Shown: positions 8,889-16,455 of the stretch, piece by piece
Position numbering within the stretch: the first letter of the stretch is position 1
How the letters are laid out: every line of letters starts with the position of its first letter
Assembly (NCBI GenBank): GCA_009786025.1
Contig: WQUA01000017.1
Coordinates: 599 to 43,035, forward strand
Origin: Pseudomonadota bacterium
GTDB lineage: Bacteria; Pseudomonadota; Gammaproteobacteria; Burkholderiales; Casimicrobiaceae
Reading direction: 5' to 3'
DNA length: 42,437 nt
Translations under genes and position numbers: made by a program
Notes under the pieces: model-generated
What the model was told of the DNA's origin: nothing
What the model saw: the letters and a program-made list of their open reading frames with translations, nothing else
Database searches by the model: none

Positions 8889-9397
8889 TTTATTAATACT
8901 TTCCACGCCGCCACTTTTTCCGTAAACAGCATTGTATTCGCCGGGCTGGTCGAGGGCATGATGTAGAAGGCGATGCTTTTCAAAAAAGTGGCCGACAACT
9001 GACGTTGCCCAATGCGAGCGGCGGTTTGACCGTTGAACGCGATGGCTTCGAGTTGCGGCAGTTGCGGCAACAATTCGGCGAGCGGATTGGGCGTGATGTT
9101 CTTGAGGTTTTGGTCGAGGCTGCCCTGACGCTGGGCTTGCCCGACGACATCCCACAGGCCGATGTGGTGACGCTTGAAAACGCGCAGCCGCTGCGCGTAG
9201 GAACGTTCGGCGAGATCGGGTTCTTCGAGCAAGACGCCGAAAATGCGCCAGAAGTGATTGCGCGGATGGGCATAGTACGCTTGCGCAGCCAGCGAAGCGC
9301 GGCCGGGCAGACTGCCGAGAACGAGAACACGCGTGTTGCGATAGACGACAGGCGGCAGGCTGTGGTGTTGGGTATTGATGTTGTCAGTCTTCGCCAT
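8882..9397 (-). CDS. DNA-deoxyinosine glycosylase (uracil-DNA glycosylase superfamily)
   Basis: A 171-residue protein beginning MAKTDNINTQ at 9397. The core VLVLGSLPGRASLAAQAYYAHPRNHFW is the hallmark of the hypoxanthine/deoxyinosine-DNA glycosylase branch of the UDG superfamily (TIGR04274 type). Further matches are LWDVVGQAQRQGSLD, ITPNPLAELL and the late motif IMPSTSPAN. Such enzymes cut deaminated bases from DNA to start base-excision repair. The frame is open further upstream, but that part overlaps ybaK and looks non-coding, so the start overlapping the ybaK stop by 14 bases is preferred. Its own stop overlaps the btuF start. It thus sits between ybaK and btuF in a tightly packed operon. 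The exact substrate (dI or dU) is inferred. Confidence 0.8.
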   Translation of the reverse strand: MAKTDNINTQHHSLPPVVYRNTRVLVLGSLPGRASLAAQAYYAHPRNHFWRIFGVLLEEPDLAERSYAQRLRVFKRHHIGLWDVVGQAQRQGSLDQNLKNITPNPLAELLPQLPQLEAIAFNGQTAARIGQRQLSATFLKSIAFYIMPSTSPANTMLFTEKVAAWKVLIKC

Positions 9398-9911
9398 GGA
9401 GCGTAGCAACGGTTTCAGCAGCAGCTTCGGCAATGGCAACTTCAACGAGCGTTGGTTGCAAAACGCGAATAAGATCGGCAGGCGTAATGGCGACGAGGAA
9501 GCCGCGTTTGCCGCCGTTGATGTAAATGGTTGGAAGGTCGGTGATACTGTGTTCCATATACACCGGCAATGTTTTGCGTGTGCCAAACGGGCTGGTGCCG
9601 CCGACTTGATAACCGCTGTGTTTTTCGGCGACATCGGGCGCGCACGGATGAATGGTTTTGACGTGCAGCAAACGCGCCAGTTGTTTGGTTGAGACTTCGT
9701 AATCGCCGTGCATCAGTACGATCAATGGTTTTTTTCCGTCGTCTTCCATCACCAGGGTTTTAATCACGCTGTGTTCGGGGACGCCAAGTTCACGTGCGGA
9801 GACGGTGGTGCCGCCATGTGCTTCGTAAGTATAAAGGCAGGGCGCGAACGGCACTTTGTGAGCACGCAGAGCGCGAACGGCGGCAGTAACGGGATAGGTA
9901 TCTTTGCTCAT
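9384..9911 (-). CDS. ybaK: Cys-tRNA(Pro)/Cys-tRNA(Cys) deacylase YbaK
   Basis: A 175-residue editing-domain protein that hydrolyses Cys wrongly attached to tRNA(Pro). Family signatures include YEAHGGTTVSARELGV near residues 29-44, IKTLVMEDDGKKPLIVLMHGD, and SGYQVGGTSPFGTRKTLPVYME, with the conserved GxxSPFG loop and its upstream lysines. The length is normal. The gene is the first of a three-gene overlapping unit (ybaK, glycosylase, btuF). The start at 9911 directly abuts a family B repeat, so the native promoter and ribosome-binding site may be repeat-derived. No strong Shine-Dalgarno sequence is seen. Confidence 0.93.
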   Translation of the reverse strand: MSKDTYPVTAAVRALRAHKVPFAPCLYTYEAHGGTTVSARELGVPEHSVIKTLVMEDDGKKPLIVLMHGDYEVSTKQLARLLHVKTIHPCAPDVAEKHSGYQVGGTSPFGTRKTLPVYMEHSITDLPTIYINGGKRGFLVAITPADLIRVLQPTLVEVAIAEAAAETVATLHGED

Positions 9912-9998
9912 CTCAGGGATCAGATATCAGAAAAACTTTATCTCTCACGAGGGATCAAGGAGTCATTTTAACCGCAAAGAGCGCAAAGAATGCAAGAG
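9911..9998 (+). repeat. Composite dispersed repeat (family B then A)
   Basis: GGGATCAGATATCAG (family B) is followed after about 35 bases by TTTAACCGCAAAGAGCGCAA (family A). The same B-then-A order occurs at 28913-28980 and 40752-40822. Confidence 0.7.
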
Positions 9999-10227
9999 CT
10001 GTTATTCTGCAAGAAGCGCATCGCAGAGTAAATGCGGGCAGATATCCACGCTTCCTGTCTTTAGCGAAGGGGGCTTCGCTTCCCCGGGCTTCGCAACCCG
10101 CCCTACCCCACCTCCTTTGAAGGGAACGCTTCGGCACATCTCCTACTTTCGTGTCTCTGCGTGAAGCGTTCTCCGCCTTTGTGGCTTCGCGTAAGATGTC
10201 GTGTTTCATTTTTCCGGGTTGCGACAT
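9912..10227. other. Repeat-filled spacer between btuD and ybaK
   Basis: This 316-base spacer is mostly dispersed repeat sequence: family B at 9911-9935, family A at 9967-9998, a partial family C-like CCCCACCTCCTTTGAAGGG near 10106-10125, and TTTCGTGTCTCTGCGTGAAG-type repeat DNA near 10147-10205. No gene or riboswitch is seen. It breaks the btu gene set in two. Confidence 0.55.
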
Positions 10228-11040
10228 CTACGATGTGCCCCCTGATTCCTGATCTTTGATTCCTGATGTTGGCACAAAGCTCTTAAATTTATCTCCTTCA
10301 AGCGTCACCATTGGCGCGCCGAACAGCGCTGATAAATATTCTGTCGTCAACATTTCTGCTGCGCTGCCGGTCTGCGCTTTTTCCCTTCCCAGCAGGATCA
10401 AATGGTCGGCGTAGCGTGTTGCCAGATGCAGTTCGTGCAATACCATCACCACAGCGGCGCGATTTTTTCGGGCGTGGGTGAGTACGGCGTCGAGGGCTTC
10501 GATTTGTTGCGCCGGGTCGAGGTGGCTCGCCGGTTCGTCGAGCAGATACAGTGACGGGGTTTGCGCCAGCATCGCCGCCAGCGCAACACGCTGTCGCTCG
10601 CCTGCCGACAACGTGCGCACATCACGCATCGCCAGAGCTTCCAATTTCAATTTTTTCAATGCTTCTTCTGCTGCAGCCAGATCGGCTGCGCCCTCCCATT
10701 GCCAGGCGGCCAGATGCGGATGTCGGCCAGCCAGCACGGCGTCGAATACGGTGACGCTGAATGCGTCGTTTTGTTGTGAGGCGAGAAAGGCGCGATGACG
10801 AGCTCGTTCGGACGCATTCAACGAAGACAACGGCACGCCACACCATTCGATGTTGCCCCGCGCCGGTGGAAGTAAACCTGCCAGCGTCAGCAATAAGGTG
10901 CTTTTTCCGGCGCCGTTCGGGCCGATGATGACCCAGCAGTCGCACGACTGCGTTTCAAACGACAGCGCTTCACATAATATGCGCGCGCCGCGTTTTACGG
11001 TTAACTCAGTGGCGCGTAGCGCAGGCGCAGCAGCGTTCAT
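10228..11040 (-). CDS. btuD: Vitamin B12 (or siderophore-type) ABC transporter ATPase
   Basis: A 270-residue ATPase that powers the inner-membrane importer formed with the adjacent permease. Walker A is GPNGAGKST (40-48), the signature LSAGERQR starts at 144, Walker B is LYLLDEP (164-170) and the switch His is H202 in VLHEL. The Q-loop is around ASQQNDAFS (87-95). Its ATG shares four bases with the permease stop (ATGA at 11040-11037), so the two are translationally coupled. The last dozen residues, TSGIKDQESGGTS, lie beyond the normal ATPase fold and are encoded by a family B repeat. Assignment to BtuD rather than FhuC/FecE rests on the co-located BtuF-like binding protein and is an inference. 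Confidence 0.82.
   Translation of the reverse strand: MNAAAPALRATELTVKRGARILCEALSFETQSCDCWVIIGPNGAGKSTLLLTLAGLLPPARGNIEWCGVPLSSLNASERARHRAFLASQQNDAFSVTVFDAVLAGRHPHLAAWQWEGAADLAAAEEALKKLKLEALAMRDVRTLSAGERQRVALAAMLAQTPSLYLLDEPASHLDPAQQIEALDAVLTHARKNRAAVVMVLHELHLATRYADHLILLGREKAQTGSAAEMLTTEYLSALFGAPMVTLEGDKFKSFVPTSGIKDQESGGTS
10239..10268. repeat. Family B repeat forming the btuD 3' end
   Basis: CCTGATTCCTGATCTTTGAT followed by TCCTGATG is a run of CTGATnn units. On the minus strand it encodes the SGIKDQESG tail of the ATPase. Confidence 0.65.
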
Positions 11041-12095
11041 GCGCGCCTCAGCAAAAGGAGAAATACCGGCACGCCCATGAGTGCGGTAAATACGCCTGTC
11101 GGCAGCGCTTGCGGCGCTACCAACACGCGCGCGGCGGTATCGGCCAGTACCAGAAACGCACCGCCACCCAGAGCACAGGCGGGCAGCAGCACGCGTTGGT
11201 CGTTACCCAACAGCAGTCTCAACGCATGTGGCACGATCAAGCCGACGAACGGCAAACAGCCTGCCGTTACCACGGCCGCTGCCGTCGCCAGCGCCGCCAA
11301 TCCGTAAAGCCATGCCTGCGTTTGTTTGAGCGGAACGCCCAATGCTTCGGCGTGAACGCTGCCGAATGCCAGTTGATTCAGGTTTCGCGCCTGCGGCCAG
11401 ATCAGCACCAAGGAGACCATCAATACTAGCAACGCTGTCCACGGCATTGTCGCGCCGGATAAATCGCCCATCAGCCAGGTCAGAGCGCTACGCAACTGCG
11501 CATCAGGAGCAAGGCTCAACAATAATACGATCAGCGCTCCCCAACCGGCCGCGATAACGACGCCGGTCAACAGCAGGCGTGGCGCGGCCCCGCTCTCCCA
11601 GGAAACTTCGCTACTGGAGCCCTTACCATGGGGGCGTGCTCCGAACCACACCAACAGAGCCGAAAGCAACGCTCCCAACACTGCCAATGGCGTTTGCATC
11701 CAGGGGATTACGATCAGCCAGGACAACAGCGCCCCCACGGCGGCGCCACCGGATACGCCCAACACATACGGATCAGCCAACGGGTTGCGTAACAACAACT
11801 GCATCATCGCGCCAGCCAGCGCCAGCAGGCCGCCGCAAGCAAACGCCGCCAGTGCGCGCGGCAGCCGCAGTTCGCGGACAATGGCGAGCGCTGTTGCAGC
11901 ATCGTCATTGTTGCTGCCATGACCATATAGCCCCGTCCATAGATCGAGCAACGTGATTTTGACACTGCCGGTCAGCAGCGCCAGCAGCAATACCGCCAGC
12001 GCTAGCACTGCCATCGCCGACAAAACCACCCAAGCGCGCCGCCGACGTTGGCGAAACGGGAAGGAAACGGCAGAAGGGAGTGCGGAGTCAGGCAT
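11037..12095 (-). CDS. btuC: Vitamin B12 (or siderophore-type) ABC transporter permease
   Basis: A FecCD/BtuC-family inner-membrane permease of 352 residues with about ten hydrophobic segments. Family motifs are RLPRALAAFACGGLLALAGA near 78-97, RNPLADPYVLGVSGGA near 106-121, and the coupling-helix region FVGLIVPHALRLLLG. It forms the channel with the overlapping ATPase gene. The start at 12095 lies in a TCAG-type repeat (ATGCCTGACTCC) and lacks a visible Shine-Dalgarno sequence, so the first 20 residues are uncertain. I looked upstream for a cobalamin riboswitch and did not find the B12-box consensus, so control by cobalamin is not evident here. Confidence 0.85.
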   Translation of the reverse strand: MPDSALPSAVSFPFRQRRRRAWVVLSAMAVLALAVLLLALLTGSVKITLLDLWTGLYGHGSNNDDAATALAIVRELRLPRALAAFACGGLLALAGAMMQLLLRNPLADPYVLGVSGGAAVGALLSWLIVIPWMQTPLAVLGALLSALLVWFGARPHGKGSSSEVSWESGAAPRLLLTGVVIAAGWGALIVLLLSLAPDAQLRSALTWLMGDLSGATMPWTALLVLMVSLVLIWPQARNLNQLAFGSVHAEALGVPLKQTQAWLYGLAALATAAAVVTAGCLPFVGLIVPHALRLLLGNDQRVLLPACALGGGAFLVLADTAARVLVAPQALPTGVFTALMGVPVFLLLLRRA

Positions 12096-12214
12096 CAGGG
12101 GGTGGTGAACCCAAACAACGATTCGATGAAGAAATGAACTTGGTCGATTCTATCGGGAATTGCCGCGCCAGGCTTCACTTTTCTGATGCTAACCCCCGAT
12201 TTCTGATCCCTGCT

Positions 12215-12220
12215 TATAAT
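12215..12220 (+). promoter_or_regulatory. Probable -10 element for greB
   Basis: TATAAT at 12215-12220 is preceded by TGCT. No good -35 is visible, the upstream DNA being family B repeat-like. It overlaps the most upstream candidate ATG (12219), so translation must begin at a later codon. Confidence 0.45.
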
Positions 12221-12242
12221 GCGTACTTCAAGGATGATCGAG

Positions 12243-12812
12243 ATGAACAAAGCTTTTACCCGGGAAGACGCAGCTGATGAGGACGATGACGGACTTCTGC
12301 CGGCGCCGGCATTGCCTGTCAACGCGCCCAATTACATGACGCCGACCGGCTTTGCCCGGTTGAAGGCGGAGCTGGACCGGTTGACCGGCGCTGAACGGCC
12401 GGCGTTAGTGGCAACCGTCGCTTGGGCAGCGGGTAACGGCGACCGTTCCGAGAACGGCGATTATATTTATGGCAAGAAACGGCTGCGCGAGATCGACCGC
12501 CGCATCCGCTTTCTGGTCAAACGCCTCGATAAAGCGGTGGTGGTTGACCCGACTGAACGGCGCGATGACAGCGAACGTATTTATTTCGGCGCCACGGTCG
12601 ATATTGCCAACAGCGATGGCGAAGAGCGTACCGTGACTATTGTCGGTGTTGACGAGTTTGATCCGGCGCGTGGTCACATCAGTTGGGTGTCGCCGATGGC
12701 GACGGCGTTATTGCGCTCTCGCGTCGGCGACACGGTGGCTTTGCGAACTCCTGCCGGAATCGAGGAAATCAGCATCGTCGATGTTCGCTACATGGACGTG
12801 GCTGGTCATTGA
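12243..12812 (+). CDS. greB: Transcription elongation factor GreB
   Basis: GreB rescues backtracked RNA polymerase by stimulating transcript cleavage through its N-terminal coiled coil inserted into the secondary channel. The 189-residue product has NYMTPTGFARLKAELDRL at the start of the coiled coil, then NGDRSENGDYIYGKKRLREIDRRIRFL, with the two acidic residues at the coiled-coil tip, and a C-terminal FKBP-like domain ending in GIEEISIVDVRY. I chose the ATG at 12243 because AAGGA (12230-12234) sits eight bases before it and because the earlier ATGs overlap or follow the -10 too closely. An acidic stretch (DEDDDG) precedes the core. GreB rather than GreA is favoured by the NGDYIYGKKRLREID block. 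Confidence 0.9.
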   Translation: MNKAFTREDAADEDDDGLLPAPALPVNAPNYMTPTGFARLKAELDRLTGAERPALVATVAWAAGNGDRSENGDYIYGKKRLREIDRRIRFLVKRLDKAVVVDPTERRDDSERIYFGATVDIANSDGEERTVTIVGVDEFDPARGHISWVSPMATALLRSRVGDTVALRTPAGIEEISIVDVRYMDVAGH

Positions 12813-12837
12813 CTCCCCCGGTGGGGACGCCTATAGT
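12809..12837 (+). promoter_or_regulatory. Sigma70 promoter for the zapB-like/zapA unit
   Basis: TTGACT (12809-12814) and TATAGT (12832-12837) are separated by exactly 17 bases. The -35 overlaps the greB stop codon. The start site would fall near 12844, about 90 bases ahead of the zapB-like ATG. The spacer contains CCCCCGGTGGGG, which could also form a small hairpin. Confidence 0.65.
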
Positions 12838-12931
12838 ATCTTTTTTCGTGTCTTAATTTTGCTTGCTTTTTTTCGCCCAGATGTGTTTCCGACTCTGATG
12901 CTCGTGCCAACGCTTTTGTCAAACCCGACTC

Positions 12932-13132
12932 ATGGATACCGAACTTCGCATTCTCGAAAAAAAACTGCATACGCTCTTTGAGCACACTCGCGCGCTGCGT
13001 ATGGCCAACGAAGCCCTGCGGCGCGACCTTGCCCGTGCGCGTGAAGAAAATCAGGCATTGATGCAACGTACCCAGGAGGCGAGCGTGCGCCTCGAAGCAG
13101 TGTTGTCGCGATTACCGGAGGCCTCGTTATGA
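12932..13132 (+). CDS. Small coiled-coil cell division protein, ZapB-like (TIGR02449 type)
   Basis: A 66-residue protein predicted to be almost entirely one coiled coil with heptad spacing of leucines (LRILEKKLHTLFEHTRALRM, then LRRDLARAREENQALM). Short proteins of this type directly precede zapA in many beta- and gammaproteobacteria and are thought to act at the division ring with ZapA. Its stop overlaps the zapA start by four bases (ATGA at 13129-13132), so the two are coupled. The family is recognised from size, coiled coil and position; a direct role in division is inferred. Confidence 0.75.
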   Translation: MDTELRILEKKLHTLFEHTRALRMANEALRRDLARAREENQALMQRTQEASVRLEAVLSRLPEASL

Positions 13133-13479
13133 CGACTTCTTCGGAACGAACGCTGGCGCTCGATGTTCATATTCTGGGGCGTGCTTACAAAGTTGCTTGC
13201 AAAGAACACGAACGGTCGGCGTTGCTCGAAGCCGTCGCGATGTTGAACGAGCGAATGGAGACCATTCAGAACGGCAACAAGTCCACCAGTATCGAACGCA
13301 TCGCCGTCATTGCGGCGCTCAATCTTGCCAACGAATTGTTGCAAACGCGTACCGAACGTGACGATGCCCGCAGAGAAGCGGCAACGATCCCTGAGGATGT
13401 CGTACATGCGCAACAACGGTTGCGTGAATTGCATTTATCAATCGACAGAATACTGGTTGAACCCGAAAAATTATTGTGA
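13129..13479 (+). CDS. zapA: Cell division protein ZapA
   Basis: ZapA binds FtsZ and cross-links protofilaments at mid-cell. The 116-residue product has the N-terminal beta segment LALDVHILGRAYKVACKEHE, then the helix LLEAVAMLNERMETI, then the long C-terminal coiled coil ERIAVIAALNLANELLQ. The length is normal for the family. It is coupled to the zapB-like gene upstream and followed by 6S RNA, the same neighbourhood as in E. coli (zapA-ssrS). The frame ends just before the 6S RNA promoter region. Confidence 0.92.
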   Translation: MTTSSERTLALDVHILGRAYKVACKEHERSALLEAVAMLNERMETIQNGNKSTSIERIAVIAALNLANELLQTRTERDDARREAATIPEDVVHAQQRLRELHLSIDRILVEPEKLL

Positions 13480-13503
13480 TCCTCTGGCGATCTGTGCTAA
13501 GGT
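13474..13503 (+). promoter_or_regulatory. Candidate 6S RNA promoter
   Basis: TTGTGA (13474-13479), overlapping the zapA stop, and TAAGGT (13498-13503) preceded by TGC are separated by 18 bases. This would start transcription near 13510, shortly ahead of the 6S closing stem. The match is imperfect. Confidence 0.35.
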
Positions 13504-13517
13504 AAAGACAGTAGCTT

Positions 13518-13693
13518 CTATCCCCTGCGGTGTTCGTGACGGTCAGCCGTTCTTTGAACCAATGCATTGTGCTTGGCTGCCAACTTCGGAGGCTGGTGTT
13601 CGCTTCATTTCTGAATGCGTCTAAAGGCCTCGTCAGGCGGCCACTCTTGAACCCAGGTTCAAGAAAGTGATCGAACGGCACAGGTGGGGGGCC
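13518..13693 (+). ncRNA. ssrS: 6S RNA (ssrS)
   Basis: A roughly 175-nt RNA gene directly after zapA. The closing stem is formed by CCCCTGCGGTGTTCG near 13522-13536 and CGAACGGCACAGGTGGGG near 13672-13689. The diagnostic 3' hairpin CTTGAACCCAGGTTCAAG (13646-13663) closely matches the E. coli element CTTGAACCAAGGGTTCAAG. A large asymmetric internal bulge lies between, as expected for the open-promoter mimic that sequesters sigma70 RNA polymerase in stationary phase. The usual downstream partner ygfA is absent; a TauE/SafE permease follows instead. The exact ends are estimates. Confidence 0.85.
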
Positions 13694-13698
13694 TTTTG

Positions 13699-13736
13699 CA
13701 GCCGGTTTTAAGCAGTGAAACCCGGCTGATATTTTC
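13699..13736 (+). terminator. Terminator after 6S RNA
   Basis: CAGCCGG-TTT (13699-13708) pairs with AAA-CCCGGCTG (13718-13728) with one bulged C, followed by ATATTTT. It ends the 6S transcript or its precursor. Confidence 0.55.
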
Positions 13737-13740
13737 CCAA

Positions 13741-13766
13741 GGCGCATCGTACGATGCGCCTTTTTT
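13741..13766 (+). terminator. Strong intrinsic terminator
   Basis: The perfect 20-base palindrome GGCGCATCGTACGATGCGCC (13741-13760) is followed by TTTTTT. It is the second of two tandem terminators and separates the zapA/6S unit from the TauE/SafE gene. Confidence 0.8.
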
Positions 13767-13865
13767 CTTTGACGCGTTTTCGTTGCGCTCTTGTTTTGCG
13801 CAAAACTCGATTACAATGAGCGCTTCGACAACCGCCGCTCCGGTAAAAATATAAAGAAGGCAAGA

Positions 13866-14675
13866 ATGGAAACCGTGCTGATCTTTGCCGGGTTGTTGCT
13901 GCTGGGAGCGGTTGTCGGTTTTCTCGCAGGCTTGCTCGGCATCGGCGGCGGTTTGTTGACTGTTCCTTTTATCACGATGCTTCTGGCGCAACATGCCGCC
14001 TCCAGCGAGCAGGTTGTTCACATGGCCGTCGCTACTTCGGCCGCCACCATTGTCTTTACTTCGCTGTCGTCGATTCGTGCGCATTACGCCCATAGCGCTA
14101 TCTTGTGGCCAATATGCCGCAGTGTCGTTCCCGGTCTGTTGCTCGGCGGTTTTCTTGGCGCCCAACTGGCCAGCTTGTTGCCGAAAGCGCCGCTGGCGTT
14201 ATTCTTCGCGTTGTTCACTGCATTTTCTGCGACACAAATGCTGCTGGGCAAAACACCGAAAGCAACCCGCGAATTGCCAAAAAGCTTGGGGCTGGCGAGC
14301 GTCGGCACCGTCATCGGCATCATCTCCAGTCTGATCGGCGCCGGCGGCGGCTTTTTGTCGGTGCCGTATCTGATATGGAACAACGTGCCGATTCGTAATG
14401 CTGTCGCTACCTCGGCAGCGATGAGTTTTCCGATCGCCGCCGCCAGTACGATTGGTTTCATTATTGCCGGGTGGAATGCTCCCGATCGCCCGGAGTACTC
14501 TTTTGGCTATATCTATATGCCGGCGTTGGTTGCTATCGCTGCGACCAGTATTCTCTTCGCTCCGTTCGGCGCCCGCGCTGCGCACCGCTGGCCGGTCGCC
14601 ACGATCCGTCGCTTTTTTGCATTTCTGCTCTACGCTTTGAGCGTGTACATGGTGCGAAAGGCGTTTTTTACCTGA
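13866..14675 (+). CDS. TauE/SafE family membrane transporter
   Basis: A 269-residue inner-membrane protein with about eight hydrophobic segments in two homologous halves. Each half carries the family loop: GLLGIGGGLLTVPFI near residues 21-35 and SLIGAGGGFLSVPYL in the second half, each followed by an A-T-S-A segment (AVATSAATIVF, AVATSAAMSF). The family (formerly DUF81) exports sulfite, sulfoacetate or related anions, but many members have no known substrate. The frame is open upstream to 13791, but AAGAAGG just before the ATG at 13866 and the immediate hydrophobic start make 13866 the better choice. A possible -10 TACAAT lies at 13812-13817. No sulfur-metabolism gene is adjacent to narrow the substrate. 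Confidence 0.85.
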   Translation: METVLIFAGLLLLGAVVGFLAGLLGIGGGLLTVPFITMLLAQHAASSEQVVHMAVATSAATIVFTSLSSIRAHYAHSAILWPICRSVVPGLLLGGFLGAQLASLLPKAPLALFFALFTAFSATQMLLGKTPKATRELPKSLGLASVGTVIGIISSLIGAGGGFLSVPYLIWNNVPIRNAVATSAAMSFPIAAASTIGFIIAGWNAPDRPEYSFGYIYMPALVAIAATSILFAPFGARAAHRWPVATIRRFFAFLLYALSVYMVRKAFFT

Positions 14676-15106
14676 TTCCCCAACAGGTTTCTTCCCGTCG
14701 GTTTTTTGGGGGGCGTATTTGTTGCTTCGCCCCGACAAAATAAATGTGCGTGAGTTAGCATAAGTCGAGCGCGCGTCGTGTTGGTGGGTTGGAACAACCC
14801 GCCTCGCCTGGCCTCCTTACGCCCATCTTGATACCATCCCAACGGGCACCACAAAAGCTTGTATAAAACCTCGCCAGAGTGTTTTTGCGCATTCTTTTTT
14901 GTAATGCGCTATTTCCCATTTTATATTTTGTATTTCCCATTTTCATGTTTCCCTCCCCGGCGAAGCGCCGACAACTGTTATAATGTGCGCCCCAAGTCAC
15001 CCGGGCCGTTTGCTTTTACGATGCAGGGTTGTTATCCGCTTTATTCGACACGGCTCGTTGATACGTTTTGTCTTTGCCGCCTGCTTTTCATCGTCTGAGG
15101 TTTTCG
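14676..15106. other. Spacer before dusB with low-complexity DNA and promoter
   Basis: The spacer is gene-free. It contains CCCCAA...TTGGGG near 14679-14715, which may end the TauE transcript, and a repetitive TTTCCCATTTTATATTTTGT stretch followed by TTTCCCATTTTC (about 14909-14944). The extended -10 element for the dusB operon lies near the right end. Similar AT-rich repetitive wording recurs before lysP. Confidence 0.4.
14976..14984 (+). promoter_or_regulatory. Extended -10 promoter of the dusB-fis-purH operon
   Basis: TGTTATAAT at 14976-14984 is a perfect TGnTATAAT extended -10. No -35 is obvious, which such promoters do not need. A start site near 14991 gives a leader of about 115 bases before the preferred dusB start. 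Confidence 0.55.
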
Positions 15107-16192
15107 TTGAACGCTTCGTTTTTCGTCGCTGCTGCCAATACCGCCGTTGATGTCGTTAAAACGACATTGACGATCGGGTCGCATCACCTAGGGCAGGGCA
15201 AAGGCTTGGCGTTAGCGCCAATGGCGGGCGTGACCGATAAACCGTTTCGGGCGTTGTGTCGGCGTTGGGGCGCTGGCTATACCGTCGCGGAAATGATCAG
15301 CGCGCAGCCGCATCTGCGGCATTCGAGAAAGTCGCGCCGACGTACTGACTGTTGCGGCGAACCAGCGCCGATCGCCGTGCAACTGGTTGGTAATGACCCG
15401 GCACAAATGGCTGATGCGGCACGCTACAGCGTGGCTCATGGTGCGCACATCATCGACATCAACATGGGCTGCCCTGCCAAAAAAGTTTGCAATGCCGCTG
15501 CCGGATCGGCGCTGCTGGCAGACGAGGCGCGCGTTGCGCACATTCTGGACGCTGTTGTTCGTGCCGTTGAGGTTCCCGTTACATTAAAATTTCGTACCGG
15601 TGTATCGCCGACGATGCGTAACGCCGTACGTATCGCCCGTTTGGCTGAAGATGCCGGGATCGCAATGTTAGCGCTGCATGGTCGCACCCGTGCTTGTGCG
15701 TTTACCGGTTCTGCCGAATACGAAACGATCGCCGCCGTCAAACGCGCCGTTCGCATTCCGGTACTGGCGAACGGTGACATCAACTCGCCGCACAAAGCTT
15801 TGCGCGTTTTGCGCGAAACCGGCGCCGACAGCGTGATGATCGGGCGCGCTGCGCTGGGGCAGCCCTGGTTGTTCCGTGACATCGCGCATTTTGCTGCGCA
15901 CGGTGTTCTACCGTCGCCGCTGACGCTGGAAGAACGCCTCGCTGTGATTGATTCGCATCTCGTCGCACTTTACGAATTTTACGGTGAAGCGCACGGCGTC
16001 CGTATTGCGCGCAAGCACCTTGGCTACTACCTGCGGTATCTGCCGGTTTCAGAGAGCAACGCAGAAAACCTGCGCCAACGTATCAATACTGCTGTTACCG
16101 CTGCTGCGCAGCGGGAAATTTTATTTCGTTTTTTTGATTCTGCATCGACGACCGTTTTCGTTGATACTTTTCCTTATTCCAAGGTAGCCTGA
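15107..16192 (+). CDS. dusB: tRNA-dihydrouridine synthase B
   Basis: A FMN-dependent TIM-barrel enzyme that reduces specific uridines in tRNA to dihydrouridine. Family motifs are LALAPMAGVTDKPFRALCRRWG, DINMGCPAKKV (with the catalytic-type Cys), LHGRTR, ANGDINSPHKAL and VMIGRAALGQPW. The start codon is uncertain. The frame allows TTG at 15068, 15107 or 15167; TTG at 15107 has TGAGG close upstream and gives 361 residues. Starting at 15167 would leave MTIGSHHLGQG, closer to the usual DusB N-terminus. The first gene of a dusB-fis-purH operon, an arrangement typical of betaproteobacteria. Confidence 0.9.
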   Translation: MNASFFVAAANTAVDVVKTTLTIGSHHLGQGKGLALAPMAGVTDKPFRALCRRWGAGYTVAEMISAQPHLRHSRKSRRRTDCCGEPAPIAVQLVGNDPAQMADAARYSVAHGAHIIDINMGCPAKKVCNAAAGSALLADEARVAHILDAVVRAVEVPVTLKFRTGVSPTMRNAVRIARLAEDAGIAMLALHGRTRACAFTGSAEYETIAAVKRAVRIPVLANGDINSPHKALRVLRETGADSVMIGRAALGQPWLFRDIAHFAAHGVLPSPLTLEERLAVIDSHLVALYEFYGEAHGVRIARKHLGYYLRYLPVSESNAENLRQRINTAVTAAAQREILFRFFDSASTTVFVDTFPYSKVA

Positions 16193-16193
16193 C

Positions 16194-16445
16194 ATGAAAA
16201 AAAATCTCGCCAAAGCCGCCCGCCAGATCGACACCAGCGTTGAAACCGCGCTCGATTGCTATTTTCACGAGATGGACGGGGAAATCCCCGACAACTTATA
16301 CGAAATGATCATCGGGCGCACCGAGCGCATACTGATTACTGCTGTGATGGAGCGTGCGCAGGGTAACCAGAGCCAGGCGGCCAGAATGCTGGGCATCAGC
16401 CGAATCACGCTGCGCAGCAGGCTGGCAGCTTACAACCTGATCTGA
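16194..16445 (+). CDS. fis: Nucleoid protein / DNA-binding regulator Fis
   Basis: An 83-residue Fis-family protein. The C-terminal helix-turn-helix is [20 protein letters not shown], near residues 54-73, ending LAAYNLI; the E. coli equivalent is [21 protein letters not shown]. The N-terminal half carries the dimerisation region ([29 protein letters not shown]). Fis bends DNA and activates rRNA and other growth-linked promoters. It starts one base after the dusB stop and ends ten bases before purH, so it is transcribed with both; the dusB-fis pairing is ancient and conserved. Codon use matches its neighbours. Confidence 0.92.
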   Translation: MKKNLAKAARQIDTSVETALDCYFHEMDGEIPDNLYEMIIGRTERILITAVMERAQGNQSQAARMLGISRITLRSRLAAYNLI

Positions 16446-16455
16446 TGTGGGCATC

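Noticed and set aside
8889-9155. Upstream extension of btuF to 9155
   Set aside because: The extra residues are the glycosylase gene read in another frame; the start overlapping the glycosylase stop gives a protein that begins ahead of a normal signal peptide.
9398-9634. Upstream extension of the glycosylase to 9634
   Set aside because: It lies inside ybaK, which has a strong family match in its own frame.
9911-9998. Family A/B repeats as a CRISPR array
   Set aside because: Copies are scattered over the whole window, vary in orientation and are not separated by uniform spacers; no cas genes are present.
12096-12242. Cobalamin riboswitch ahead of btuC
   Set aside because: The B12-box consensus and required stems were not found on the minus strand; the DNA is mostly TCAG-type repeat.
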